From Hydnum rufescens UP504 (Eukaryota; Basidiomycota; Agaricomycetes; Cantharellales; Hydnaceae): DNA of 64,000 bases. The stretch is taken from contig MU129146.1 in assembly GCA_014904985.1 (NCBI GenBank), forward strand, positions 20,994 to 84,993. The letters run 5' to 3'. Under the pieces are notes generated by a model, which was given only the letters and a program-made list of their open reading frames with translations, did no database searches and was not told the origin of the DNA. Within the stretch, counting starts at the first letter, position 1. Each line of letters starts with the position of its first letter. The translations under genes and the position numbers were made by a program. Below, in pieces: positions 57,197 to 64,000 of the stretch.

Positions 57197-57500
57197 CCCA
57201 TGCTGTAGTATGGATATATCAAACATGGCATGGTACCACCATTAAGTCATATATAAAACCTGGTAACTACCACTGTGGTAACTTACCATGCCTGATATAT
57301 CAGGATGTATCAGTACCACACTTACCATCCAAATGGGCAGCATTGCCATTTCCCTGCTGTCACTGCCCATTTAAATATTATTACTATATTGGGAATTCCC
57401 ATATTAGGATTTATTTATTATATTATCTAATATTCAATATTTACATTTAATATTTATATTTAATCCCAAAAATACTACATTAGCTGCATTCAAAAGAGGC
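57197..57500. repeat. AT-rich repeat (same family as 54190)
   Basis: Begins CCCATGCTGTAGTATGG and contains CTGGTAACTACCACTGTGG and ATATATCAGG words, then AT-rich DNA. It sits at the switch from plus to minus modules. Confidence 0.55.
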
Positions 57501-57587
57501 CACATATTGACTCACCCTATTATGAATGAACCATAATGCCTTGCCCAGGGATCATGTGGTACAGGTTTCAATCATGCAGGTGGGTCT

Positions 57588-57736
57588 TGATCATGCGGGT
57601 ACAGGGTTTCATTGTATGGGTACAGAGTTTCGTCGCATGGGTACAGGGTTTCATTGCATGGGTACGGGGTTTCATTGCACAGGTATGGGTTTTGTTCAAG
57701 CGGGGTGTCCTGACCTTCCATGCCAGTAGATGTAAT
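57588..57736 (-). other. terminal exon-like segment with heptapeptide repeat
   Basis: In phase 0 from the acceptor, this reads ITSTGMEGQDTPLEQNPYLC followed by NETPYPC, NETLYPC, DETLYPY and NETLYPH, then DQDPPA and TGA. The underlying 21-bp repeat is present four to five times. It is the only stretch of the array with a tidy repeat-coding frame and a stop, as a last exon would have. The donor-side phase of the preceding segment does not match it. Confidence 0.5.
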
Positions 57737-57845
57737 CTAGAGTAATAAGTGATGTGTTAGTTAGAAAGAAAGAAGAGCCAGCACCAAAAGAGCAGCCTTT
57801 GCTGCTCTTTTGGTGCTGGTGGACTGAGACTAATTGATGACTCAC
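57737..57845 (-). other. intron-like unit, module m6
   Basis: 109 nt; donor GTGAGTC, hairpin GCACCAAAAGAGCAGC/GCTGCTCTTTTGGTGC (perfect), branch TAACTAAC, acceptor TTACTCTAG. Confidence 0.82.
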
Positions 57846-57988
57846 CTGAGATTACCACACCCACTGCCACAGGTGTGGTAATGTCGCATAGGGCTGGACC
57901 CTCTGAATTTTCGGCAGCTGTGCTCATAGGTACTACATGGGGGGCTTCATCTGTACTCTCATTGGGTGGATTTTGGCGCAGGGGGGAC

Positions 57989-58091
57989 CTAGAATAACAA
58001 CTCATATGTTATGTTAGTAAAATTGAAGAGAAGCAGCACCAAAAGAGCAGCTGGTGCTGCTCTTTTGGTGCCACTGCAAGGAGAAACTCAC
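57989..58091 (-). other. intron-like unit, module m7
   Basis: 103 nt; donor GTGAGTTT, perfect hairpin GCACCAAAAGAGCAGC/GCTGCTCTTTTGGTGC, branch TTACTAAC, acceptor TTATTCTAG. Confidence 0.82.
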
Positions 58092-58261
58092 TAGATGGTA
58101 CCACACACCCACTCTGGCAGGTGTGTGGTACTGTATTTCACCTGTCATTGCATACAGTTGAGGGCAGGCTCTGATCAGGTCTTGAGTGGCTGCACACGTC
58201 CATAGTTTGTCCTGGGTCTCACCCACATTCTTGTCAGATGGGGCTTCACGCAATGAGGGAC

Positions 58262-58370
58262 CTATGATAATAAATAACATGTTAGTAAAAAATAAAAGAA
58301 AGGTAGCACCAAAAGAGCAGTTGTTGCTGCTCTTTTGGTGCCATTGTACAGGTTAGGAGGAGAAACTCAC
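58262..58370 (-). other. intron-like unit, module m8
   Basis: 109 nt; donor GTGAGTTT, hairpin GCACCAAAAGAGCAGC with one mismatch in the partner arm, branch TTACTAAC, acceptor TATCATAG. Confidence 0.82.
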
Positions 58371-58545
58371 TAGATAGTGCCACACACCCACTGCAGTGGG
58401 TGTGTGGTACTGTATTCTGCCTGTTGTCACATGGGTTTGGGGGCTGCGCATGTAAGGTCTTGTGTGGATTTCAGCCCTCATTAATTTTTGGGTGGCCCCA
58501 GGTTTTGTATCATCATCATTTGGGTTGGGGGTGAGGGCCTTAGAC

Positions 58546-58653
58546 CTAGAGTGGGGTGGTATGGTGTGTTAGTGAGAGTCTTAGAGAAGTGAAAAGAGGG
58601 CAGCTTTCACTGCCCTTTTCACATGGGTGTATCTAGTAGGGGGGGGGACTCAC
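58546..58653 (-). other. intron-like unit, module m9
   Basis: 108 nt; donor GTGAGTCC, variant hairpin GTGAAAAGGGCAG/CTGCCC(TC)TTTTCAC at 58589-58622 with a two-base bulge, branch-like TCACTAAC, acceptor CTCTAG. Confidence 0.75.
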
Positions 58654-58756
58654 TTGTGTACTCGCGATGTGTGTGGTCCTGTTCTAGTTTCGTGGGGATC
58701 CTGTTGGTCATGTCCTATATATGAATGAGGTGGATTAGGTAAGCATCAAAACAAAC

Positions 58757-59106
58757 ACTGAATGCTGGGAGTTTCCGGGCTCAAATGAGTGCCCAATTAG
58801 GGGCAGTACAAAACTCATATGGATAGAGAGTAAATACCTAGATAGAAAATAAAGACTAAATAGCAAATATCTGTCTAAGACAGGTGAGGAAATGAGAGGT
58901 AGCCTGTTGGATTGTACTAAGGCACCATGTGCAAAGCAGAATTGGGTGACTTCCATGCATTATAATTGGCCCAAATTTGAGTATATTGGTGACATGTCCA
59001 ATTTAGTATTTATTTTTTATCTAGGTATTTACTATCTATCCATATGAGGTTTCTACTGCTCCTAATTGGGCACTCTTTCAAGCCCGGGAAGTCCCAGCAT
59101 TGAGTA
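58757..59106. repeat. foldback element at a module orientation switch
   Basis: Arms at 58757-58862 and 59000-59106 are inverted copies (AATGCTGGGAGTTTCCGGGC against GCCCGGGAAGTCCCAGCATT). The central 135 bp has no ORF of note. It separates minus modules (left) from plus modules (right), like the palindrome at 55882-56532. Confidence 0.85.
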
Positions 59107-59194
59107 GCATTCAGGTCTACTCAACATCAAGGCGCCTGAAGCAAGTACAACATGGTGCCACACACCCACCGGGGCAGGTGTGTGGCACTATTAG

Positions 59195-59300
59195 GTGAGT
59201 TTCTTGTTTATGGAGTGTACCATGATGCCAAAAGAGCAGCACTAGCTGCTGTTTTGGCATTGCTTGAATTTTTTTTCTACTAACATCTTCATTATTCTAG
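59195..59300 (+). other. intron-like unit, module p4
   Basis: 106 nt; donor GTGAGTTTC, hairpin TGCCAAAAGAGCAGC/GCTGCTGTTTTGGCA, branch CTACTAAC, acceptor TTATTCTAG. Confidence 0.83.
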
Positions 59301-59469
59301 GACCATTCTCCCTTGGCAAAACCCCACCCAAGAATGCACTGACAGGTCCCAGGGTGAAATATGGGAGTGTGTGCAGCTGCTCAAGATGCCAACGGTCAAC
59401 CATCTGCAACATATGACGAATGAAACACAGTGCCACACACCCGCTTCAGCAGGTGTGTGGCAATATTAG

Positions 59470-59577
59470 GTGAGTTTTTTCCTTATGGGGTGTACCATGA
59501 CACCAAAAGAGCAGCACCAGCTGCTCTTTTAGCATTGTCTTTGGTTTTTTTTTCTTACTAACCTCTTATTATTCTAG
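59470..59577 (+). other. intron-like unit, module p5
   Basis: 108 nt; donor GTGAGTTT, hairpin ACCAAAAGAGCAGC/GCTGCTCTTTTAGC, branch TTACTAAC, acceptor TTATTCTAG. Confidence 0.83.
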
Positions 59578-59677
59578 GTACCTCCACCAGATGAAGTTTG
59601 AGATGAATGTGCGCAGCCACCCGATCCAAGAACCCAGCACCCCAACACCCGCTGCAGCAGGTGTGTGGTAATACTGG

Positions 59678-59786
59678 GTAAGTTCTCAATTATACGATGT
59701 ATGACAGTGCCAAAAGAGCAGCAGAAGCTGCTCTTTTGGCACTGCTTGTGTTTTTTTTCCTGTTACTAATGTGTTTGTTATTCTAG
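59678..59786 (+). other. intron-like unit, module p6
   Basis: 109 nt; donor GTAAGTTC, perfect hairpin AGTGCCAAAAGAGCAGC with GCTGCTCTTTTGGCACT, branch TTACTAAT, acceptor TTATTCTAG. Confidence 0.83.
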
Positions 59787-59952
59787 GTCCTTTCTCCCAC
59801 TATGAAACCCCATCTGAAGCAAGCACAGATGAAGCCCAGGGTGAAAACCAAGTGTGCGCAGCCACCCAAAGGCTCCGCCCCTGAGCACTTGTAATGTACA
59901 TGACAGCTTAAATATGGCACCACACCCACTGCGGCAGGTGTAGTAAAATCCA

Positions 59953-60054
59953 GTGAGTGATGTGTACAATGGTGCCAAAAGAGTTGCAGCAGCAGCTCTT
60001 TTGGTTCCACCTGCATCTCTTTTTTTTTCTTTACTAATCTATTCACTACCCTAG
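59953..60054 (+). other. intron-like unit, module p7
   Basis: 102 nt; donor GTGAGTG, hairpin GTGCCAAAAGAG with loop-shifted partner CTCTTTTGGTTCC, branch TTACTAAT, acceptor TACCCTAG. Confidence 0.8.
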
Positions 60055-60217
60055 GTGCCTTTTCCCACTGCGAAACCCCACCCAAGGCAGCAGAGACAAA
60101 GGCCAGGGCGAAACACAGACATACACAGGCACCCAAAAGCCCAGCCCCCAAACACCCATGATGACTGCCATGATGAATTACATACGATACCACACACCTG
60201 CTGTGGCAGGTGTGTAG

Positions 60218-60315
60218 GTGAGTTTTCCATTACTACAACACCAAAAGAGCAGCACCAGCTGCTCTTTTGGCATTGTTTGGATTCTTTCTTTTTATTAACA
60301 TGTTTATTATTCTAG
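60218..60315 (+). other. intron-like unit, module p8
   Basis: 98 nt; donor GTGAGTTTT, hairpin ACCAAAAGAGCAGC/GCTGCTCTTTTGGC, branch-like ATTAAC, acceptor TTATTCTAG. Confidence 0.82.
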
Positions 60316-60473
60316 GTTCTTTCTTCCATCGCGAAACCCAACAAGGCCCAGAGCAAAATACTGGTGCCCGCACAGCCACCCAAGACCCCAACCCTCAAGT
60401 ATCCACAGCTCACACAACGACCAATTGAAGATGGTGCCACACACCCACTTTGGCGGGTGTGTGGTAGTATCAG

Positions 60474-60575
60474 GCACGTCTAATCCCACCAGTGCCAAAA
60501 GAGCAGCAAAAGCTGCTCTTTTGGCACCCCTTTGTTTTCTTTGTTTTACTGATGTATTATTCTTCATTATTCTAG
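60474..60575 (+). other. intron-like unit, module p9 (GC donor)
   Basis: 102 nt; the donor is GCACGT instead of GTACGT or GTAAGT. Perfect hairpin GTGCCAAAAGAGCAGC with GCTGCTCTTTTGGCAC, branch TTACTGAT, acceptor TTATTCTAG. Confidence 0.72.
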
Positions 60576-60726
60576 GTGCCTTCCCTATGCAAAAACCCGC
60601 TCGATGAGGACACAGACGAGCCCCCAGCATGAAACCTGATGTGCAGCCACCCAAGCCCTGAGTACCCAGCCCCCAACACAATGATCAACAAAATCTCATA
60701 CCACACCCACTGCAGCAGGTGACCTT

Positions 60727-60835
60727 GTAAGTTTCTCATTATAAGATGTGCAACCATGCCAGAAGAGCAGCAGTTGCTGCTCTTCTGGCACTGCTTCTGT
60801 TTTTTTATTCACTAACATATTATTGGTCATTGTAG
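60727..60835 (+). other. intron-like unit, module p10
   Basis: 109 nt; donor GTAAGTTTC, hairpin TGCCAGAAGAGCAGC/GCTGCTCTTCTGGCA at 60757-60790 with a compensatory A-T to G-C pair, branch TCACTAAC, acceptor CATTGTAG. Its exonic hairpin is truncated (GCAGCAGGTGACC). Confidence 0.8.
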
Positions 60836-60981
60836 ATCACCCCCCTGTGCAAAGACCAGCCTGACAAGAGCACAAAAACCCCCACACAAGATACAGATGC
60901 ATAGCCACTGAAGGCTGCAACCAACATGATGACAGGCAAAGCATGGTACCACACCTGCTGCGGTGGGTGTGGTAGTACATG

Positions 60982-62779
60982 GTAAGTTTTTAATTACAGT
61001 GCGTACAACGGTATAGAAGAAGGGTTAGGAGCTCCAATGACTGTCAAATCAAAATCTGGTTCAGCCAGTGTGTAGATAGGAGACTGTGTTTCTGTTTATT
61101 CAAATGGGTTGGTTCGCTTCGATGGTTGATCACTCTCTGCAAGATATGTATGTGTTTATTGGAGAATGGAATGTGATATGGACTAGCAATAGTCAATGAT
61201 ATATTGTAGATGCTTATAAGAAGGCTTATACATTGTATGGAATGCTTATAGAAAGGCTTATATGTGGAGGATGCTTATAGGAAGGCTTATACATCTGGGA
61301 TGCTTGTGGAAGGGCTTATACGTGTTCATGTTGCGTTTGTTTGTTTACTGATATTTGTGTGTCCTTGTTTACATCCTCCTAGTCAAAATGCGGATATCTG
61401 TGGGCTATAGAATGGTCAGCGCTTGGTTAGTTTGGTTAGTATGCTTCAATCTTCTTTCCTGACTCGTATTTCATTATGCTTACCTTTTCCTTGGATGTCC
61501 AGCAACTCTAACCTTAGGTTCTGCAACTATCCTTGGCTTCAGTATTTCGCGTAGATGGCTTCCAGTAGCTTGGTCTCAACAACCTTGAAGATGACTTAGC
61601 TCCAGATGGCTTTAGATAGACAGTTCTTTAGATATTAAGCAGAATGGTAGACAGTAGTTGACAGTGGTTGATTTCCAGAGTGAGGAGATGGGGGGGAACA
61701 AGAAAATCTGCTAGCTTATATACCTATCTGAAGGTGGCTGTGCATGGAGCAAGAACAAAAGAGTAATAAAGCTATGAGATCATAGTGATGTCATGGGGGA
61801 GTCATAGTGGAGTAGAACAAAAGAGTAATAAAGAAATGATGTCATAATGCGGTCATAGCTGAGTCATCCATAGAGTGTGATGTCATAGTGAAGTCATAGT
61901 GATGTCATTCATAAAGAGAACAAAAGGATTCATAAAGGGAATGATGTCACTAATTTGCTGAGCTTGTGGAGTGGTTGGAGCATGATGTCACTGATCTTGT
62001 GATGTGTTTTGGGGCTCATGGGAAGCGAAATTAAAGGACATCTCCGGGTTCTGGAGATTAATCTGAGCATAGTCCAGTGGTTAAGGTGTTTTTGTTACTG
62101 GTTAATAAAAGGAACAAGTGCATGGTGTGGGATTCGATGCAGAGACAGCGGTTTGTATCCGTAATAGGCGTGCTTGGTATCATTCGATGTGGATTTTTAA
62201 CAGCTTTCTGGGCGCGGTGGTTCCGAGCAGATCCGGTGTAAACTGACAGAGAAATTCATTTTTTACTGATGGGTGTTGATTCTGATAGTAATATCGTTCT
62301 GTAGAGTTCAGTTTTAATCTGTTCTTCGCGTGCTTAGTACCGTTGGATGGGGATTTTTCATATCTTTCTAGGCGCGGTTGTTCCGAGAGGATTGAATGCA
62401 AACTGACGGAGGTATTCGTTTTTTACTGGAAATCCTGGATTTTAATAATAAAATTGGCCTGGAGAGTGCAGTTTTGATCCGTTCAACTTGTGTTTGGTAC
62501 CATTCGAAAGGTGTGAATCGTAGCTTTCTAAGCGTTATATGGGTGTACCTTTCCGATCAAAACTGACAGAGTTATAAAACAAATTTGGTTTCTGCGCGTA
62601 GCCGTAATTAATCTCATAATCAGTCATGTGATCGTCCAATGGCTGGAAGTTGTGTAATTTCGCATTTTCTGATACTGGATGTTTTTATCTTCCACAATGG
62701 CACCAAAAGAGCAGCAGAAGCTGCTCTTTTGGTGCTGCCTCTGGTCTTTTTTTTACTAACCCACTATTTGTTATTCTAG
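60982..62779 (+). other. intron-like unit, module p11, split by an LTR
   Basis: Donor GTAAGTTTT at 60982 and the first 30 bases are followed by the inserted LTR (61012-62695). Then come the hairpin GCACCAAAAGAGCAGC/GCTGCTCTTTTGGTGC (62700-62735), branch TTACTAAC and acceptor TTATTCTAG. Without the insert the unit would be about 110 nt like the others. Confidence 0.8.
61012..62695 (-). mobile_element. solo LTR, 1.6-kb family, copy 2
   Basis: Matches 10823-12399 along its whole length, with extra GCTTATA-type repeats at 61210-61320. It starts TATAGAAG and ends CTTCCAC(A). Flanks are AACGG (61007-61011) and AATGG (62696-62700), a 5-bp duplication with one CpG-type difference. The homologous empty site is seen in neighbouring modules (GTACAATGGTGCC near 59966). 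Compared with copy 1 it keeps more CpG. Confidence 0.82.
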
Positions 62780-64000
62780 ACTGTCCCACACAAAAACCCA
62801 CCCAGCGAGAACATGAAGAGGCCCTCAAAATATGAACACACAGCTGCCGAAGACATGGGCAAGGGCCACAAGAACGAAACCTGAAACCCACATGAGCACA
62901 AAGACCTGTACAAGCCCAGGCTCATGGACTTGTATGAATACCCGCCCGAGCCCCCCCCCCCCCCCCGGGCCATATGTAGTAGCAATAATAAATAATAATA
63001 ATAATGAGGCCTCCATGTACATTAGTGATGAATAATAAAAGCTTGTGATTATCCCAATAAGCCAGTCCATACTATCATTTATGGGGTAATTGCCGCGAAG
63101 TTACCAAAATCATTCCCGAAGGTGCTAGAGAGCTCCGTTTGCCCTCAAACTTGGCATGAATAGGTTCAATGATACTATAAACAAGTCCTAAAAATTATAA
63201 GGGATTCTGTGTAAAATTGAGGGTGGTATGACGGATCCGCGTTGACCACCCATTTTGCGCCCAAGTAGTTCGGCAACCTGCGTAATTGCCGTTGCTCTGA
63301 ATCTCATCGCCCTGCTCCCAGCACCAGTAGAACCTCTGCTGCCTCATTGTCTGGTGTGTCTTTAGGTGTGTTAAAAATGAATGAGAGGTGGTGGCGGACC
63401 CAGGTACACAGCCATGCTGTCTGTTGCATACTGGAGAGCTGAACCAACGGCCGTGTTGGGGGTTTCCATCATGTTGATATGAGGTGTTGTCCATCTAGGT
63501 CGGGGCTGAGGTTGATGCCAAGAGGGGCTTGGGGTGACATGGAGTTGGACGGAGTTGAAAGTTGTTTGTTTACAGGAAATGCCAAATCAGATTTAGGCAC
63601 CAGTATTCTGGTGCACCTCATTTGTGCAGATCACCCCTAGGAAGGCAGAAATTAGGCAGATAGCTTCTTAGGAACATACTCAATGGGACTATGATAATTT
63701 GGGGGCAAGGGATGCCCTAAATATTTAGGAGAAGCATTTTGGGTGGTTCGGAAGCAACGAATTCAGTTTGCCTGAACACTTAAAATAACACAAAGAGACA
63801 ACAAATCAATGAAATTTGCCAGTTTTTTGTCATAGATACTTTGCTATAGATACCCTACATCTACATGGAAAGTTTGGAACCTGCTGTGTGAGAATTGAAG
63901 GAGGTAGAGAGGAAACGGCAATTACACGGTAGCAGCAACGTGACCCGTGACTGATAGTACTGGTCGAGGGGTGTCACACAGAATTTCAAGTGAACCTATG
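62780..64000. other. last exon-like segment, C16-17 run, then unrecognised DNA
   Basis: 62780-62945 continues an exon-like segment (ACTGTCCCACACAAAAACCC start, GAACATGAAGAGGCCC). It lacks the closing hairpin and ends in a homopolymer of about 16-17 C at 62950-62967. 62970-63080 is AT-rich. 63080-64000 regains CpG but holds no ORF with a recognisable domain; a short minus frame at 63195-63494 is unsupported. Confidence 0.45.

Larger units (their letters stand above)
57588..58750 (-). repeat. exon-intron module array, block 3 (minus)
   Basis: Four introns with exon-like segments of 175 (58371-58545), 170 (58092-58261) and 143 nt (57846-57988), plus a last exon from 57736. Segments are clearly homologous: GTCCC-type start, CTGCG, GATGAAGCCCC, GTGTGCAGCCACTCAAGA, and the closing hairpin. 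Example translation: GPSLREAPSDKNVGETQDKL then CAATQDLIRACPQLY and HTPARVGVWYHL. Phase relative to the acceptor is not constant between units, so a single long protein is doubtful. Confidence 0.8.
59107..62779 (+). repeat. exon-intron module array, block 4 (plus)
   Basis: Eight consecutive plus-strand modules. Exon-like segments start GTGCCTTYYCCC-like after the acceptor, contain GCGAAACCCCACC, GATGAAGCCCAGGG and GCGCAGCCACCCAA, and end in a hairpin of type CCACACCCGCTGCAGCAGGTGTGTGG. The last intron is split by a 1.68-kb solo LTR. Exon frames contain stops (for example GVWHY then TAG before the p4 donor). Copies differ by 20-30 percent in the exon part but keep both hairpins and the splice signals. 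Confidence 0.85.

Noticed and set aside
54486..62779. CRISPR array or tRNA-like cluster
   Set aside because: Repeats are long, diverged and inverted in blocks, with eukaryotic splice motifs; there are no short identical repeats with unique spacers and no cloverleaf pattern.
63195..63494. 99-codon minus-strand frame at the right end
   Set aside because: No recognisable domain and no neighbouring exons; left as unknown.

Overview
The window looks like a repeat-dominated block of a basidiomycete (most likely Agaricomycete) nuclear genome. The evidence is one intact gene split by five introns of 52-61 nt, a decayed AP-3 delta adaptin gene, a KDZ transposase with its Cys-rich N-terminal module, Ty3/gypsy elements including a chromodomain chromovirus, a Ngaro-type tyrosine-recombinase retroelement, and many hAT-like and foldback MITEs. 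I recognised no rRNA, tRNA, CRISPR or prokaryotic gene. The species cannot be named from the sequence alone.

Layout. 1-225: end of a chromovirus LTR. 226-6668: an old Ty3/gypsy element with a collagen-like Gag, split inside RNase H by a 1.2-kb solo LTR. 6669-8354: a truncated LTR carrying two same-family hAT MITEs, one nested in the other. 8355-14970: relics, including a STE20-type kinase fragment, a foldback and a 1.58-kb solo LTR. 15121-20910: a Ngaro element on the minus strand with the diagnostic A1-ORFs-B1-A2-B2 repeats. 20911-23133: MITE fragments, a G-rich minisatellite and a 41-bp tandem repeat. 23150-29230: a CpG-rich island holding an AP-3 delta relic (minus) and an intact MPPED-type metallophosphoesterase gene (plus). 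29230-36331: 80-bp and 24-bp tandem arrays, a foldback hAT MITE and a second 1.2-kb solo LTR. 36500-42060: a viroplasmin-like fragment and a KDZ transposase relic. 43845-46295: a second collagen-type gypsy (gag, zinc knuckle, protease). 46296-53277: a chromovirus on the minus strand with both LTRs. 53278-54190: a third gypsy fragment.

The most unusual part is 54.5-62.8 kb. A module of about 220-290 bp is repeated about 20 times. Each copy has an exon-like segment ending in a perfect hairpin (type ACCACACACC...GGTGTGTGGT), then a consensus splice donor, a second perfect hairpin (type CCAAAAGAGCAGC...GCTGCTCTTTTGG), a CTAAC-type branch site and a TTATTCTAG acceptor. Stem arms differ between copies but keep pairing. 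Modules run minus, plus, minus, plus; two of the three switches coincide with large palindromic or foldback DNA. This is an exon-intron module satellite (introner-like array), and I do not recognise it as a described family.

A second theme is CpG decay. Older elements have lost CpG, CGA Arg codons have become TGA stops, and catalytic codons of two proteases and the tyrosine recombinase carry C-to-T or G-to-A changes that fit CpG deamination. The host-gene island, the 3' half of the chromovirus and the 1.2-kb solo LTRs keep CpG. The chromovirus looks like a chimera of a CpG-rich and a CpG-depleted half and has no target-site duplication.
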